Shown here piece by piece: positions 6,680 to 14,310 of a stretch of 14,310 nucleotides of DNA. Position 1 is the stretch's first letter, and every line of letters begins with the position of its first letter. The stretch is taken from contig NYZG01000292.1 of the NCBI GenBank assembly GCA_002687025.1, positions 1 through 14,310 on the forward strand, given 5' to 3'. Source of the DNA: Candidatus Poribacteria bacterium (GTDB lineage Bacteria > Poribacteria > WGA-4E > GCA-2687025). A program made the translations under genes and the position numbers. Below the pieces are notes generated by a model. That model made no database searches. It saw nothing but the letters and a program-made list of their open reading frames with translations, and was not told the DNA's origin.

Positions 6680-7393
6680 ATGTTGGAGGCGGTCGTCTTC
6701 GACCTGTACGAAACACTCGTCACCGAATACGACCCTGAATGGTCGCCGCCGCGGGCCACCATCTCCCAGCGACTTGGGGTGGACCCGGCCGCCTTCGCCG
6801 CCGAGTATGGCGCTCGCTACGAGCGACGGATGGCCGGACGGTTCACCGACTTCGCCAGCGTCCTGCGCGACATAGTCGAGGCCCTCGGCGGCACGCCGGA
6901 TGAGGGCTTGCTCCGCGAACTGCAGCAGGAACGACTTTCCGAGAAGGCAAAGCCCTTCCAGCGCGTCGAGGACGACGTGATCGACGCGTTGCGGCAGATT
7001 GAGCGCGAGGGTGTTCGGATCGGGCTCATTTCGAACTGCACCGCGGATGAGGTCGCGAGTTGGTCAGCGCCGCCGCTTGCGTCTCTCATCCCTGACCCGG
7101 TCTTCTCGTACGAGGTCGCGTCGATCAAGCCGAACCCACGCATATACCACCTAGCTTGCGACCGTCTCGACGTTGCGCCCGCCGCGACCCTCTTCGTCGG
7201 CGACGGAGGGAGTGAGGAACTCACGGGGGCGGCTCGCGCCGGTCTCGTCCCGTGTTGCGCCCTGTGGTTTCTGCGTCGCTGGCCAGGGCGCGGTGACCTG
7301 GTGGACAGGAGGCGTTCTGAACATCCGTCGCTCGACACGTTGGGCGATCTGATAGGGCTGGTAGACCGGCTGCGACGTAAGGGAAGAGAATAG
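6680..7393 (+). CDS. HAD-superfamily hydrolase
   Basis: 237 residues, haloacid-dehalogenase-like fold, cytoplasmic; usually a phosphatase on small metabolites. All four HAD motifs can be read: motif I FDLYETLV with nucleophile D8 and T12 (Tyr at D+2, as in some dehalogenase-like subgroups, instead of the phosphatase Asp); motif II ISNCT with S118; motif III K150 in SIKPNPRIYHLA; and motif IV FVGDGGSEEL with D175. Residues about 15-95 form a helical cap. Because D+2 is Tyr rather than Asp, the usual general acid of phosphatases is missing at that place, so dehalogenase-like or altered chemistry is possible. AGGGAG 5 nt upstream supports the ATG. The gene stands between the propeller protein and the serine hydrolase, with about 55 and 144 bp of spacing, so operon membership is uncertain. 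Confidence 0.88.
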   Translation: MLEAVVFDLYETLVTEYDPEWSPPRATISQRLGVDPAAFAAEYGARYERRMAGRFTDFASVLRDIVEALGGTPDEGLLRELQQERLSEKAKPFQRVEDDVIDALRQIEREGVRIGLISNCTADEVASWSAPPLASLIPDPVFSYEVASIKPNPRIYHLACDRLDVAPAATLFVGDGGSEELTGAARAGLVPCCALWFLRRWPGRGDLVDRRRSEHPSLDTLGDLIGLVDRLRRKGRE

Positions 7394-7537
7394 GGACACC
7401 ACGCGGAGAGACATCCCCAAGGCCGGGCCGTCCATCGCCCGCACGATGCGTCGTCCATCCCGGGAGCGGGCAAGGCGTGCGGCCGCGGGCCACCGTCCTG
7501 CCGCGGGCAAATCGGAACCCATAAGGAGACCACGCCG

Positions 7538-8839
7538 ATGACATCTCGCCGACAGACATACCCACTCGTTGTCGCGTTCATGCTGTGCGTGGCGGCGGCG
7601 TTCGCGCAGTCGACTCCGATCGCCGACCCCACGAGCGTGGGCATGTCGGCCGAACGGCTCGCGCGGATCGACCCCGTGCTGTCGCGGGCGGTCGAGGACG
7701 GCGACATCGTCGGCGTGGTGGCGATGGTCGCTCGTCACGGCAGCGTCGTTTACCTGCGCGCCGAGGGGTTGGCGGATCGCGAAGCCGAACGGCCGATGGA
7801 GCTCTCGACGCGCTTCCGCATGGCGTCGATGACCAAACCCATCACGAGCGTCGCCGTCATGATGCTGTTCGAGGAGGGAGCGTTCCTGCTGACCGACCCC
7901 GTGTCGGACTACCTCCCGGAGTTCTCGAATCCGTACGTCCTGAACAGTGTCGAGGAAGACGGGGCGGAGACCCACACCCTCGTTCCGGCGGAGCGTCCCA
8001 TTACGATCCATCACCTGCTCACGCACACGTCGGGTATCGCGTACCCGATATTCAGCGGCGGCGTGATCGGCGATCTGTACGACAACGCCGGCCTCTGGGA
8101 CGGCCTCGGGATCATCGACTCGACGATCGAGGAGGGCGTGCGACGTATCGCGAGCGTCCCCCTGAACCACCACCCGGGCGACCAGTTCACGTACGGCTTA
8201 TCGATCGACGTGTTGGGGCGGCTGATCGAGGTAGTCTCGGGCATGAGCTTCGCGGATTTCCTGCGGGTGCGGATGTTCGAGCCCCTCGGCATGGACGACA
8301 CGGCGTTCCACGTCGACGGCGACCAAGCCGCGTCGTTCGCGACTCCGTACGAGGAGAACGACGACGGCGACATGGCGCTGCTCGATTCGGATCCGGCCCG
8401 CTCCACGTGGGCGCGGTACCCGTTTGAGGGGCCGGGGACGTACTTCTCAGGCGGGGCCGGCCTTAGCTCGACGGTGCATGATTACGGTCGATTCTGCCAG
8501 GCCCTGCTGAACGGCGGAGAACTCGACGGCGCGCGGATTCTGTCCCCGAGAACCGTCGCGTTCATGACGACGAACCACATCCGGGACCTGCCCTTCGGTG
8601 GCGAATCCGGCGCCCGCTTCGGTCTGGGGTTCCACCTCGCCGGGCCGCAGAGCTCCACACACGGGATCGCGTCCGAAGGGACGTATGGATGGGGCGGGTA
8701 CTACGGCACGACGTTCTCCATCGACCCGGCGGAGGACATGTTCCTGATCGTACTTACCCAGACGCAGTCCGCCGGAGCTGGACGGTTCAACGGCGGACTG
8801 TTCCCGAATCTCGTGTACCAGGCGATCGTCGCCGACTGA
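7538..8839 (+). CDS. Secreted serine hydrolase, class C beta-lactamase / family VIII esterase fold
   Basis: 433 residues. N-terminal signal peptide (MTSRRQTYPLVVAFMLCVAAAFAQ, likely cut near A23/Q24), so periplasmic or exported. The beta-lactamase fold motifs are S97-M-T-K100 in FRMASMTKPITS (nucleophile and base), Y219 in FTYGLSIDVLG (second motif, normally Y-x-N/S; here Y-G-L), LLTHTSGIAYP (160-170) and GWGGYYGTTFSIDP (384-397) in the third-motif position. Family members include esterases, D-aminopeptidases, peptidoglycan enzymes and true beta-lactamases; the motifs here fit the broad esterase-like group, not a resistance enzyme in particular. AAGGAG (7523-7528) lies 9 nt before the ATG. 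The 144 bp before it hold only short GC-rich inverted repeats. Being just upstream of pectate lyases, it might deacylate sugar polymers, which is speculation. Confidence 0.87.
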   Translation: MTSRRQTYPLVVAFMLCVAAAFAQSTPIADPTSVGMSAERLARIDPVLSRAVEDGDIVGVVAMVARHGSVVYLRAEGLADREAERPMELSTRFRMASMTKPITSVAVMMLFEEGAFLLTDPVSDYLPEFSNPYVLNSVEEDGAETHTLVPAERPITIHHLLTHTSGIAYPIFSGGVIGDLYDNAGLWDGLGIIDSTIEEGVRRIASVPLNHHPGDQFTYGLSIDVLGRLIEVVSGMSFADFLRVRMFEPLGMDDTAFHVDGDQAASFATPYEENDDGDMALLDSDPARSTWARYPFEGPGTYFSGGAGLSSTVHDYGRFCQALLNGGELDGARILSPRTVAFMTTNHIRDLPFGGESGARFGLGFHLAGPQSSTHGIASEGTYGWGGYYGTTFSIDPAEDMFLIVLTQTQSAGAGRFNGGLFPNLVYQAIVAD

Positions 8840-8858
8840 TGGTCGACGTACGGCCCGT

Positions 8859-8882
8859 GTCCCGTTCGCTCGAGGACGGGAC
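8859..8882 (+). terminator. Candidate stem-loop after the serine hydrolase gene
   Basis: GTCCCG (8859-8864) pairs with CGGGAC (8877-8882). The stem can continue inward by T-A, a T-G wobble and C-G to leave a 6-nt loop. It lies 19 nt past the stop codon. No T-run follows, so it is a weak terminator candidate. Confidence 0.3.
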
Positions 8883-9295
8883 CCCCGGCCGTCAGCGCGT
8901 CATCCCCGGGGCTCGCCTTGATGCAGTCCTGGCTCAGCCCCAGGCCGAGAGGCAGCCGCAAACCCAGGGATCGCCTACCGATGCCTGCCCGTGATCCCGC
9001 CACTGGGACTCGCTCAGAGACAGACTGTGACGGCGCCGTATGGGGCGGCGGACGGACGGCAGGAACGTCCCGACCGCTCGCAGGCGTCGCCGCTACGCAT
9101 TTAACACTCTCTTGGTCGCGGGGGAAACAGAACCGCAAGACGAGTGTGGTCTCATAGTCTCTGTCGACCACGCGCGAGGGCGCCGGAGGCAGGGATGGTC
9201 GTACAGGCACGCACTGCAGCGCTGGCGATGCGGACACGGGTATTCGCCGTGACTGTGGCGCCGGCGGCGACATGCGGGTTCGTCGTTAGCACTGC

Positions 9296-9304
9296 ACGCG
9301 TGAT
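9296..9304. promoter_or_regulatory. ACGCGTGAT element, shared with the region upstream of the PL1 gene
   Basis: The nonamer ACGCGTGAT occurs here, 12 nt before the ATG of the PL10 gene (45 nt before the alternative ATC), and again at 10462-10470, 72 nt before the PL1 gene. The second copy overlaps an inverted repeat. It may be a shared regulator half-site, but one pair of nonamers in GC-rich DNA can be chance. Confidence 0.22.
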
Positions 9305-9316
9305 TTCACTCAGATC

Positions 9317-10375
9317 ATGGATTCCACTGGAACCACGGGAGGTCGTACTATCAGCAAGAGAATCACGTTCGTCGGCTCGTTGCTGGTCACCGCATTTCTG
9401 TTCGCGCCGCTGTCCGAGGCTCAGCGCTATCGCTGGCGGGACTATGACGACAAGGCGGTCGAATGGTTCGCGTCGGACGAAGCGAACCGTATCGCGAGCA
9501 ACATCCTGACGTACCAGGGCCCTCACGGTGGCTTCACCAAGAACGACGAAATGGTCTCGAAACCGTACGACGGCGCTCCGGCAGATCTGTACTCCACGTT
9601 CGACAACGGGGCGACCTACGGGCAGCTTCCCTTCATCGCGCACATGTACTGGGCGACAGAAGACAGGACATACGCCGACGCCTGCATCCGGGTCATCGAC
9701 TACATCCTCAGCGCGCAGTACCCCAACGGCGGCTTCCCGCAGCGGTACCCGCTACGAAGCCGCTACTCGGACCACATCACGTTCAATGACGACGCGATGA
9801 TCGGCGTAGTGCGCCTACTGCAAACGGTCATTGAGGATGAGGCGTACGCCTTCATCGGACAGGATCGTCTGCGGGGGGTCCACGAGGCGTGGGAACGCGG
9901 GCTGTCCTGCATCCTGAACGCGCAGGTCGTCGTGGACGGTCGGAAGACGGTCTGGTGCGCCCAACACGACGCGGGCACGCTGGAGCCACGCGGCGCCCGG
10001 TCGTATGAACACCCATCTCTGAGCGGCGCGGAAAGCGCCGGGATTCTGACGTTCCTGATGGATCAGGAAGACCCGTCGGAGGAGATCGCAGACGCGGTCA
10101 ACGCGGGGGCCGCATGGTTCGAGGGGTCCGGTCTCGTAGGGATCCGACTGGAGCGCACGGACGACGACCGCATCGTCGTGAAAGACCCGGACGCGTCTCC
10201 GGTGTGGGCGCGCTTCTACGAGATCGGCTCGAACCGCCCCATCTTTAGCGGCCGCGACGGGGTCATCAAATACTCCCTGGCCGAAATCGAGCATGAACGC
10301 CGCAACGGGTACTCGTGGTACGGTGGTTGGGGTCGACGCGTCGCGGACCGGTATGCCGCGTGGCTCGATCGATAG
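9317..10375 (+). CDS. Pectate lyase, polysaccharide lyase family 10
   Basis: Cleaves polygalacturonate by beta-elimination, normally needing calcium; exported. The ATG frame gives 352 residues, with a signal peptide at about 14-35 (hydrophobic FVGSLLVTAFLFAPLSEA). PL10 hallmarks in order: TYQGPHGGFTKND (65-77), STFDNGATYGQLPFIA (93-108), NGGFPQRYPL (137-146), DHITFNDDAM (152-161), WCAQHDAGTLEPRGARSYE (213-231), SLSGAESAGILTFLM (234-248), VWARFYEIGSNRPIFSGRDG (296-315, containing the conserved Arg-Phe-Tyr block) and YSWYGGW (332-338). The catalytic module is nearly the whole protein; no extra binding domain. Start problem: ATG 9317 has no Shine-Dalgarno, while GGGAGG at 9337-9342 stands 7 nt before an in-frame ATC (9350), exactly where a normal signal peptide would begin. 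Neighbour of a PL1 lyase in the same direction. Confidence 0.93.
   Translation: MDSTGTTGGRTISKRITFVGSLLVTAFLFAPLSEAQRYRWRDYDDKAVEWFASDEANRIASNILTYQGPHGGFTKNDEMVSKPYDGAPADLYSTFDNGATYGQLPFIAHMYWATEDRTYADACIRVIDYILSAQYPNGGFPQRYPLRSRYSDHITFNDDAMIGVVRLLQTVIEDEAYAFIGQDRLRGVHEAWERGLSCILNAQVVVDGRKTVWCAQHDAGTLEPRGARSYEHPSLSGAESAGILTFLMDQEDPSEEIADAVNAGAAWFEGSGLVGIRLERTDDDRIVVKDPDASPVWARFYEIGSNRPIFSGRDGVIKYSLAEIEHERRNGYSWYGGWGRRVADRYAAWLDR
9337..9342 (+). promoter_or_regulatory. Shine-Dalgarno inside the annotated PL10 start region
   Basis: GGGAGG lies within codons 7-9 of the ATG-started frame. Seven bases further on is ATC (9350-9352), in frame. Translation from there would give a conventional lysine/arginine-plus-hydrophobic signal peptide. 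This suggests that the true start is at 9350, either as a rare non-AUG start or as an ATG changed by mutation or sequence error. Confidence 0.5.
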
Positions 10376-10450
10376 CCCTGACTCCCGTTCGTCGCCCGGA
10401 AAACGACCCACATCACCTGTGGACCCACGGACAGCGGCGCGCCGCCGCTT

Positions 10451-10467
10451 ACGCGTTACCAACGCGT
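10451..10467. promoter_or_regulatory. 17-bp inverted repeat upstream of the PL1 gene, candidate operator
   Basis: ACGCGTT-ACC-AACGCGT is a perfect 7+3+7 inverted repeat lying 75 bp before the PL1 start codon in the 167-bp gap after the PL10 gene. Symmetric sites of this size are typical of dimeric regulators (LacI or TetR type, for example), but no regulator gene is in the window. A smaller stem (CCACA/TGTGG, 10408-10422) also lies in this gap. The role is inference. Confidence 0.4.
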
Positions 10468-10542
10468 GATCGTGACGGCGACGCCCGGCTATGACCGGCG
10501 ACTCGACCGGTAAGTCGATCTCGGAAGCGCCGAAGGAGAACC

Positions 10543-12030
10543 ATGCCCGAACAGAGACTTGAGCATTCATGCCGCGGCCTCCTAGTTCTATGCGTGGGCC
10601 TTCTTGCCCTGACTCCGAGCGCATTCGCGTCGGATACCCCTCAGGTCCCGGCATTTCCGGGCGCGGAAGGGTACGGTTCGGTGACGCGTGGAGGAAGGGG
10701 CGGGCGAGTGCTGGCCGTGACGAATCTGGACGATTCTGGGCCCGGCAGCTTGCGCGCGGCCTGTGAAGCCGATGGACCAAGGACAGTAGTGTTCCGCGTC
10801 TCCGGCACGATCCCTCTTGAGCGCCGGATGAAGATCGCCAACCCCTATATCACGATCGCCGGACAGACCGCGCCGGGAGACGGCATCTGTCTCAGGGGGT
10901 TCCCCCTTTCGATCGATGCCGACGAGGTGATCATCCGGTATCTGAGGGTGAGATTTGGCGATGAGTCGGGCGACGATGCCGATGCCGTATCGAGCCGCTA
11001 CCACACGAACATAATCATCGACCACGTCTCAGCGAGCTGGAGCGTCGATGAGACCATGTCGGTCTATCACGGCGAGAACATCACCGTCCAGTGGTGCCTG
11101 ATCGCGGAGAGCATGTACCGCTCCAACCACTCCAAAGGCGCGCATGGGTACGGCGGCATTTGGGGATCGAACCACAGCACGTATCACCACAATCTGCTGG
11201 CGCACCACACCAGCCGGACCCCTCGCTTCGCCTCGGGCAGTGGATACACCGACTACCGAAACAATGTGATCTACAACTGGGGCTATAACAGCGCGTACGG
11301 AGGCGAGAAGCAGCAGCAGGGCAATGACAGGTTCGATTTCTCCACCATCAACATGGTGGCCAACTACTACAAGCCGGGGCCGGCGACGGTTCCGGGCGCC
11401 GTCTCGCGCCGCATCGTCAGCCCGTCATCGCGCGATGAGGCCGACGACTTCGGCAGATGGCACGTCGCGGACAACGTCGTTCATGGCGCCCCGGAGGTCA
11501 ACGCCGACAACTGGAACGGCGGCGTGCAACCTCAGCACGGCGGCGAGCACATCGCGGCGATCAGGCTCGACGAGCCTTGGGAATCGATGCCGATAGGTCA
11601 GCAAACCGCCGAGGACGCCTACCTCTCCGTGCTTGAGCATGCAGGCGCGACATTGCCCAAACGCGACGCCCTAGACGCGCGCATTGTCGAGGAAACGCGC
11701 GGTGGCTATGCGACCTATGAGGGCGCGACTTACAAACAGGACAGGAAGGTGTCCGATCCCTCGAAGCCGAGCGGCATCATCGATTCGCAGACCGACGTCG
11801 GCGGCTGGCCGGAACTCAAGAGCGCGCCCGCGCCGACAGACACCGACGGTGACGGCATGTCCGACGAATGGGAAGACCAATACGGGTTCGATCCCCATGA
11901 TGCGTCCGACGGGTCGACGGACAAGGACGGCGACGGATACACGAATGTCGAGGAGTTCCTCAACGGAACCGGTCCGACCGACTTTGTGGACTATTCAGAC
12001 CCCAAGAACAACATCAACACGCTGCTGTGA
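10543..12030 (+). CDS. Secreted PL1-type pectate lyase with C-terminal calcium-binding Asp-rich module
   Basis: 495 residues. Signal peptide at about 1-29 (GLLVLCVGLLALTPSAFA). The parallel beta-helix lyase domain spans roughly 34-425: PAFPGAEGYGSVTRGGRGG (36-54) and VTNLDDSGPGSLRAA (59-73) form the typical N-terminal cap; TIAGQTAPGDGICLRG (104-119), IIIDHVSASWSVDE (157-170) with acidic calcium ligands, IWGSNHSTYHHNLLAHHTSR (206-225) and RTPRF (225-229), likely carrying the catalytic Arg, follow. After a short Pro/Ala linker come two Asp-rich loops, DTDGDGMSDEWE (433-444) and DKDGDGYTNVEE (460-471), resembling thrombospondin-type-3/EF-hand calcium loops common at the ends of such lyases. AAGGAG is 4 nt before the ATG. 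It degrades homogalacturonan outside the cytoplasm, together with the PL10 enzyme upstream. The sequence beyond its stop, in the same frame, is a remnant of another gene. Confidence 0.93.
   Translation: MPEQRLEHSCRGLLVLCVGLLALTPSAFASDTPQVPAFPGAEGYGSVTRGGRGGRVLAVTNLDDSGPGSLRAACEADGPRTVVFRVSGTIPLERRMKIANPYITIAGQTAPGDGICLRGFPLSIDADEVIIRYLRVRFGDESGDDADAVSSRYHTNIIIDHVSASWSVDETMSVYHGENITVQWCLIAESMYRSNHSKGAHGYGGIWGSNHSTYHHNLLAHHTSRTPRFASGSGYTDYRNNVIYNWGYNSAYGGEKQQQGNDRFDFSTINMVANYYKPGPATVPGAVSRRIVSPSSRDEADDFGRWHVADNVVHGAPEVNADNWNGGVQPQHGGEHIAAIRLDEPWESMPIGQQTAEDAYLSVLEHAGATLPKRDALDARIVEETRGGYATYEGATYKQDRKVSDPSKPSGIIDSQTDVGGWPELKSAPAPTDTDGDGMSDEWEDQYGFDPHDASDGSTDKDGDGYTNVEEFLNGTGPTDFVDYSDPKNNINTLL
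10569..10583 (+). repeat. 15-bp direct repeat, copy 1
   Basis: ATGCCGCGGCCTCCT lies inside the signal-peptide codons of the PL1 lyase. An identical copy is at 12337-12351, just after the gene remnant. It may mark a past recombination between gene ends or be chance. Confidence 0.3.
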
Positions 12031-12069
12031 GCGACGAACGCACGAGTTGGGGGGACGCCGCGCAGCGCG

Positions 12070-12337
12070 CTGGCGCCGGAGCCGGGCGCGTTGGTGACGC
12101 TCGACGCCTCCGCGTCGCACGATCCAGACGGTGACGATCTGACCTTCAACTGGTGGGTGATTCCCGGGCCGGGAAGCTACGGCCACGAAGTCAGCATCGC
12201 CGGCGGCGCGCCAAGCCACGGTTGAGGTACCCGCCGATTCGGCAGGCAAGACCTTCCACGTCATCTGCGAGGTGGCCGACGACGGGGCGCACAGCCTGAC
12301 CGCCTATCGCAGGATCATCTTCGAACCCGTGGAGTGA
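12070..12337 (+). pseudogene. Frameshifted C-terminal remnant of an Sde182/DUF1593-like protein
   Basis: Directly after the PL1 stop, one frame reads APEPGALVTLDASASHDPDG (12073-12132), then DDLTFNWW and PGPGSYGHEVSIAGG, until TGA at 12223. A one-base shift near 12209 continues the domain as QATVEVPADSAGKTFHVICE (12212-12271), then VADDGAHSLTAYRRIIF to TGA at 12335. Joined, the roughly 88 residues match the pattern I know from the C-terminal domain of Sde182/DUF1593 (nucleoside-hydrolase-like, often in plant-polymer loci): Ala/Gly-Ser-x-DPDGD, WW, VPADxAGKxxHVICEV-x-DD, LTxYRR. The N-terminal catalytic part, start codon and ribosome site are missing. So it is a truncated, frameshifted relic, unless assembly errors are involved. 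The beginning is approximate. Confidence 0.75.
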
Positions 12338-12351
12338 TGCCGCGGCCTCCT
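12337..12351 (+). repeat. 15-bp direct repeat, copy 2
   Basis: ATGCCGCGGCCTCCT, identical to 10569-10583. It starts at the last base of the stop codon of the Sde182-like remnant. The surrounding bases do not align beyond a few positions. Confidence 0.3.
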
Positions 12352-12666
12352 GTTGAACGACGCGCCTGCTCTACGGCGAAGTGAGCACGACTCCAGATGC
12401 CAGGCGACCATGATCGCGGGCCGTCCGCCGTTCCACTACGCGGACCCATCCATGCCGGCCGGAACACCGCGCACGGGCGCCCGTCATCGCCCTTGCTGAA
12501 ATCCCCGCGAGTACCCATTCGTTTACTGGAAGTAGGACCGTTCGAATCGCGTTGTGGTACCCCTGCACGGGGCCGTCAATGCCGCCCCAATGCCGCCTAT
12601 GGAGCCGTTTTAGGCTATCATTAGGGCTGGCACTTCGTACGGACCCCAGAGAGGACTGATACAGCG
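12338..12666. other. Intergenic region upstream of gyrA
   Basis: 329 bp without a credible gene; short frames on both strands have no recognisable protein. A -10-like TATCAT lies at 12616-12621, about 45 bp before the gyrA start, with no good -35. A Shine-Dalgarno-like GAGAGG is at 12649-12654, 12 nt from the ATG, rather far. The region may contain further decayed sequence of the neighbouring degraded gene. Confidence 0.5.

Positions 12667-14310
<1,644 letters not shown>

Larger units (their letters stand above)
8840..9316. other. Intergenic region before the PL10 pectate lyase gene
   Basis: About 480 bp with no open frame that resembles a protein; the frames present here on either strand have arginine/proline-rich, shadow-like composition. 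It holds a possible stem-loop at 8859-8882 and an ACGCGTGAT element at 9296-9304. The only AT-rich spot is near 9100-9108 (CATTTAACA), which could belong to a promoter but has no clear -35 partner. Presumably it carries the promoter for the pectate lyase gene. Confidence 0.5.

Noticed and set aside
8701..9273. Minus-strand frame of 190 codons partly in the gap before the PL10 gene
   Set aside because: It overlaps the conserved 3' end of the serine hydrolase gene, is rich in Pro/Ser/Arg and resembles no family; codon pattern does not support it.
9815..10780. Minus-strand open frame of 321 codons opposite the two pectate lyase genes
   Set aside because: It is antisense to conserved PL10 and PL1 sequence and has no recognisable domain.
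12028..12225. Possibility that the PL1 lyase is a fusion to the Sde182-like domain by stop-codon readthrough
   Set aside because: The frame is shared by one chance in three, the downstream domain is itself frameshifted, and the lyase already ends with a complete calcium-binding module followed by a typical tail.
12530..12560. TTCGAATC, resembling a tRNA T-loop
   Set aside because: The flanking bases do not form a T-stem, and no acceptor, D or anticodon arms can be placed around it.

Overview
The window is a GC-rich bacterial chromosome segment carrying ordinary bacterial gene families: an ABC permease set, DNA gyrase, and Sec-exported polysaccharide lyases. The two pectate lyases (families PL10 and PL1), the remnant of an Sde182/DUF1593-like C-terminal domain, the PD40 propeller protein and the GyrA wording around the active site suggest an uncultured carbohydrate-degrading bacterium. 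A Planctomycetota-, Latescibacterota- or Poribacteria-like lineage is plausible, but that placement is inference. No rRNA, tRNA, CRISPR array, transposase or phage gene is visible.

Left part (1-2918, minus strand): a livH-livM-livG branched-chain amino-acid-type (HAAT) ABC transporter operon, transcribed leftward. livG runs off the left edge, and the partners livF and the periplasmic binding protein are not in the window. LivH has about 100 extra residues in a predicted periplasmic loop. LivG has about 40 extra, partly hydrophobic residues between Walker A and the Q-loop. The region upstream of livH holds a run of inverted repeats.

Middle part (3265-8839, plus strand): a MOSC-domain protein; a tightly spaced APH-fold kinase-like protein and GNAT acetyltransferase pair, in which the kinase-like protein lacks the normal catalytic aspartate; a secreted PD40 (TolB-like) propeller protein; a HAD hydrolase; and a secreted serine hydrolase of the class C beta-lactamase/esterase fold. 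Most have good Shine-Dalgarno sequences. Spacing suggests several short transcription units rather than one operon.

Right part (9317-14310, plus strand): a pectinolytic pair, a PL10 pectate lyase and a PL1-type pectate lyase with a C-terminal calcium-binding Asp-rich module. A frameshifted C-terminal remnant of an Sde182/DUF1593-like protein follows, then a 330-bp gap and the first 548 codons of gyrA, which runs off the right edge. GyrA has an unusual residue set at the quinolone-contact positions.

I did not find a clear new multi-gene system. The best leads are the insertions in the Liv transporter, the catalytic-loop-altered APH protein paired with a GNAT enzyme, the PL10 gene whose best ribosome-binding site points at an ATC codon, and the decayed gene behind the PL1 lyase.
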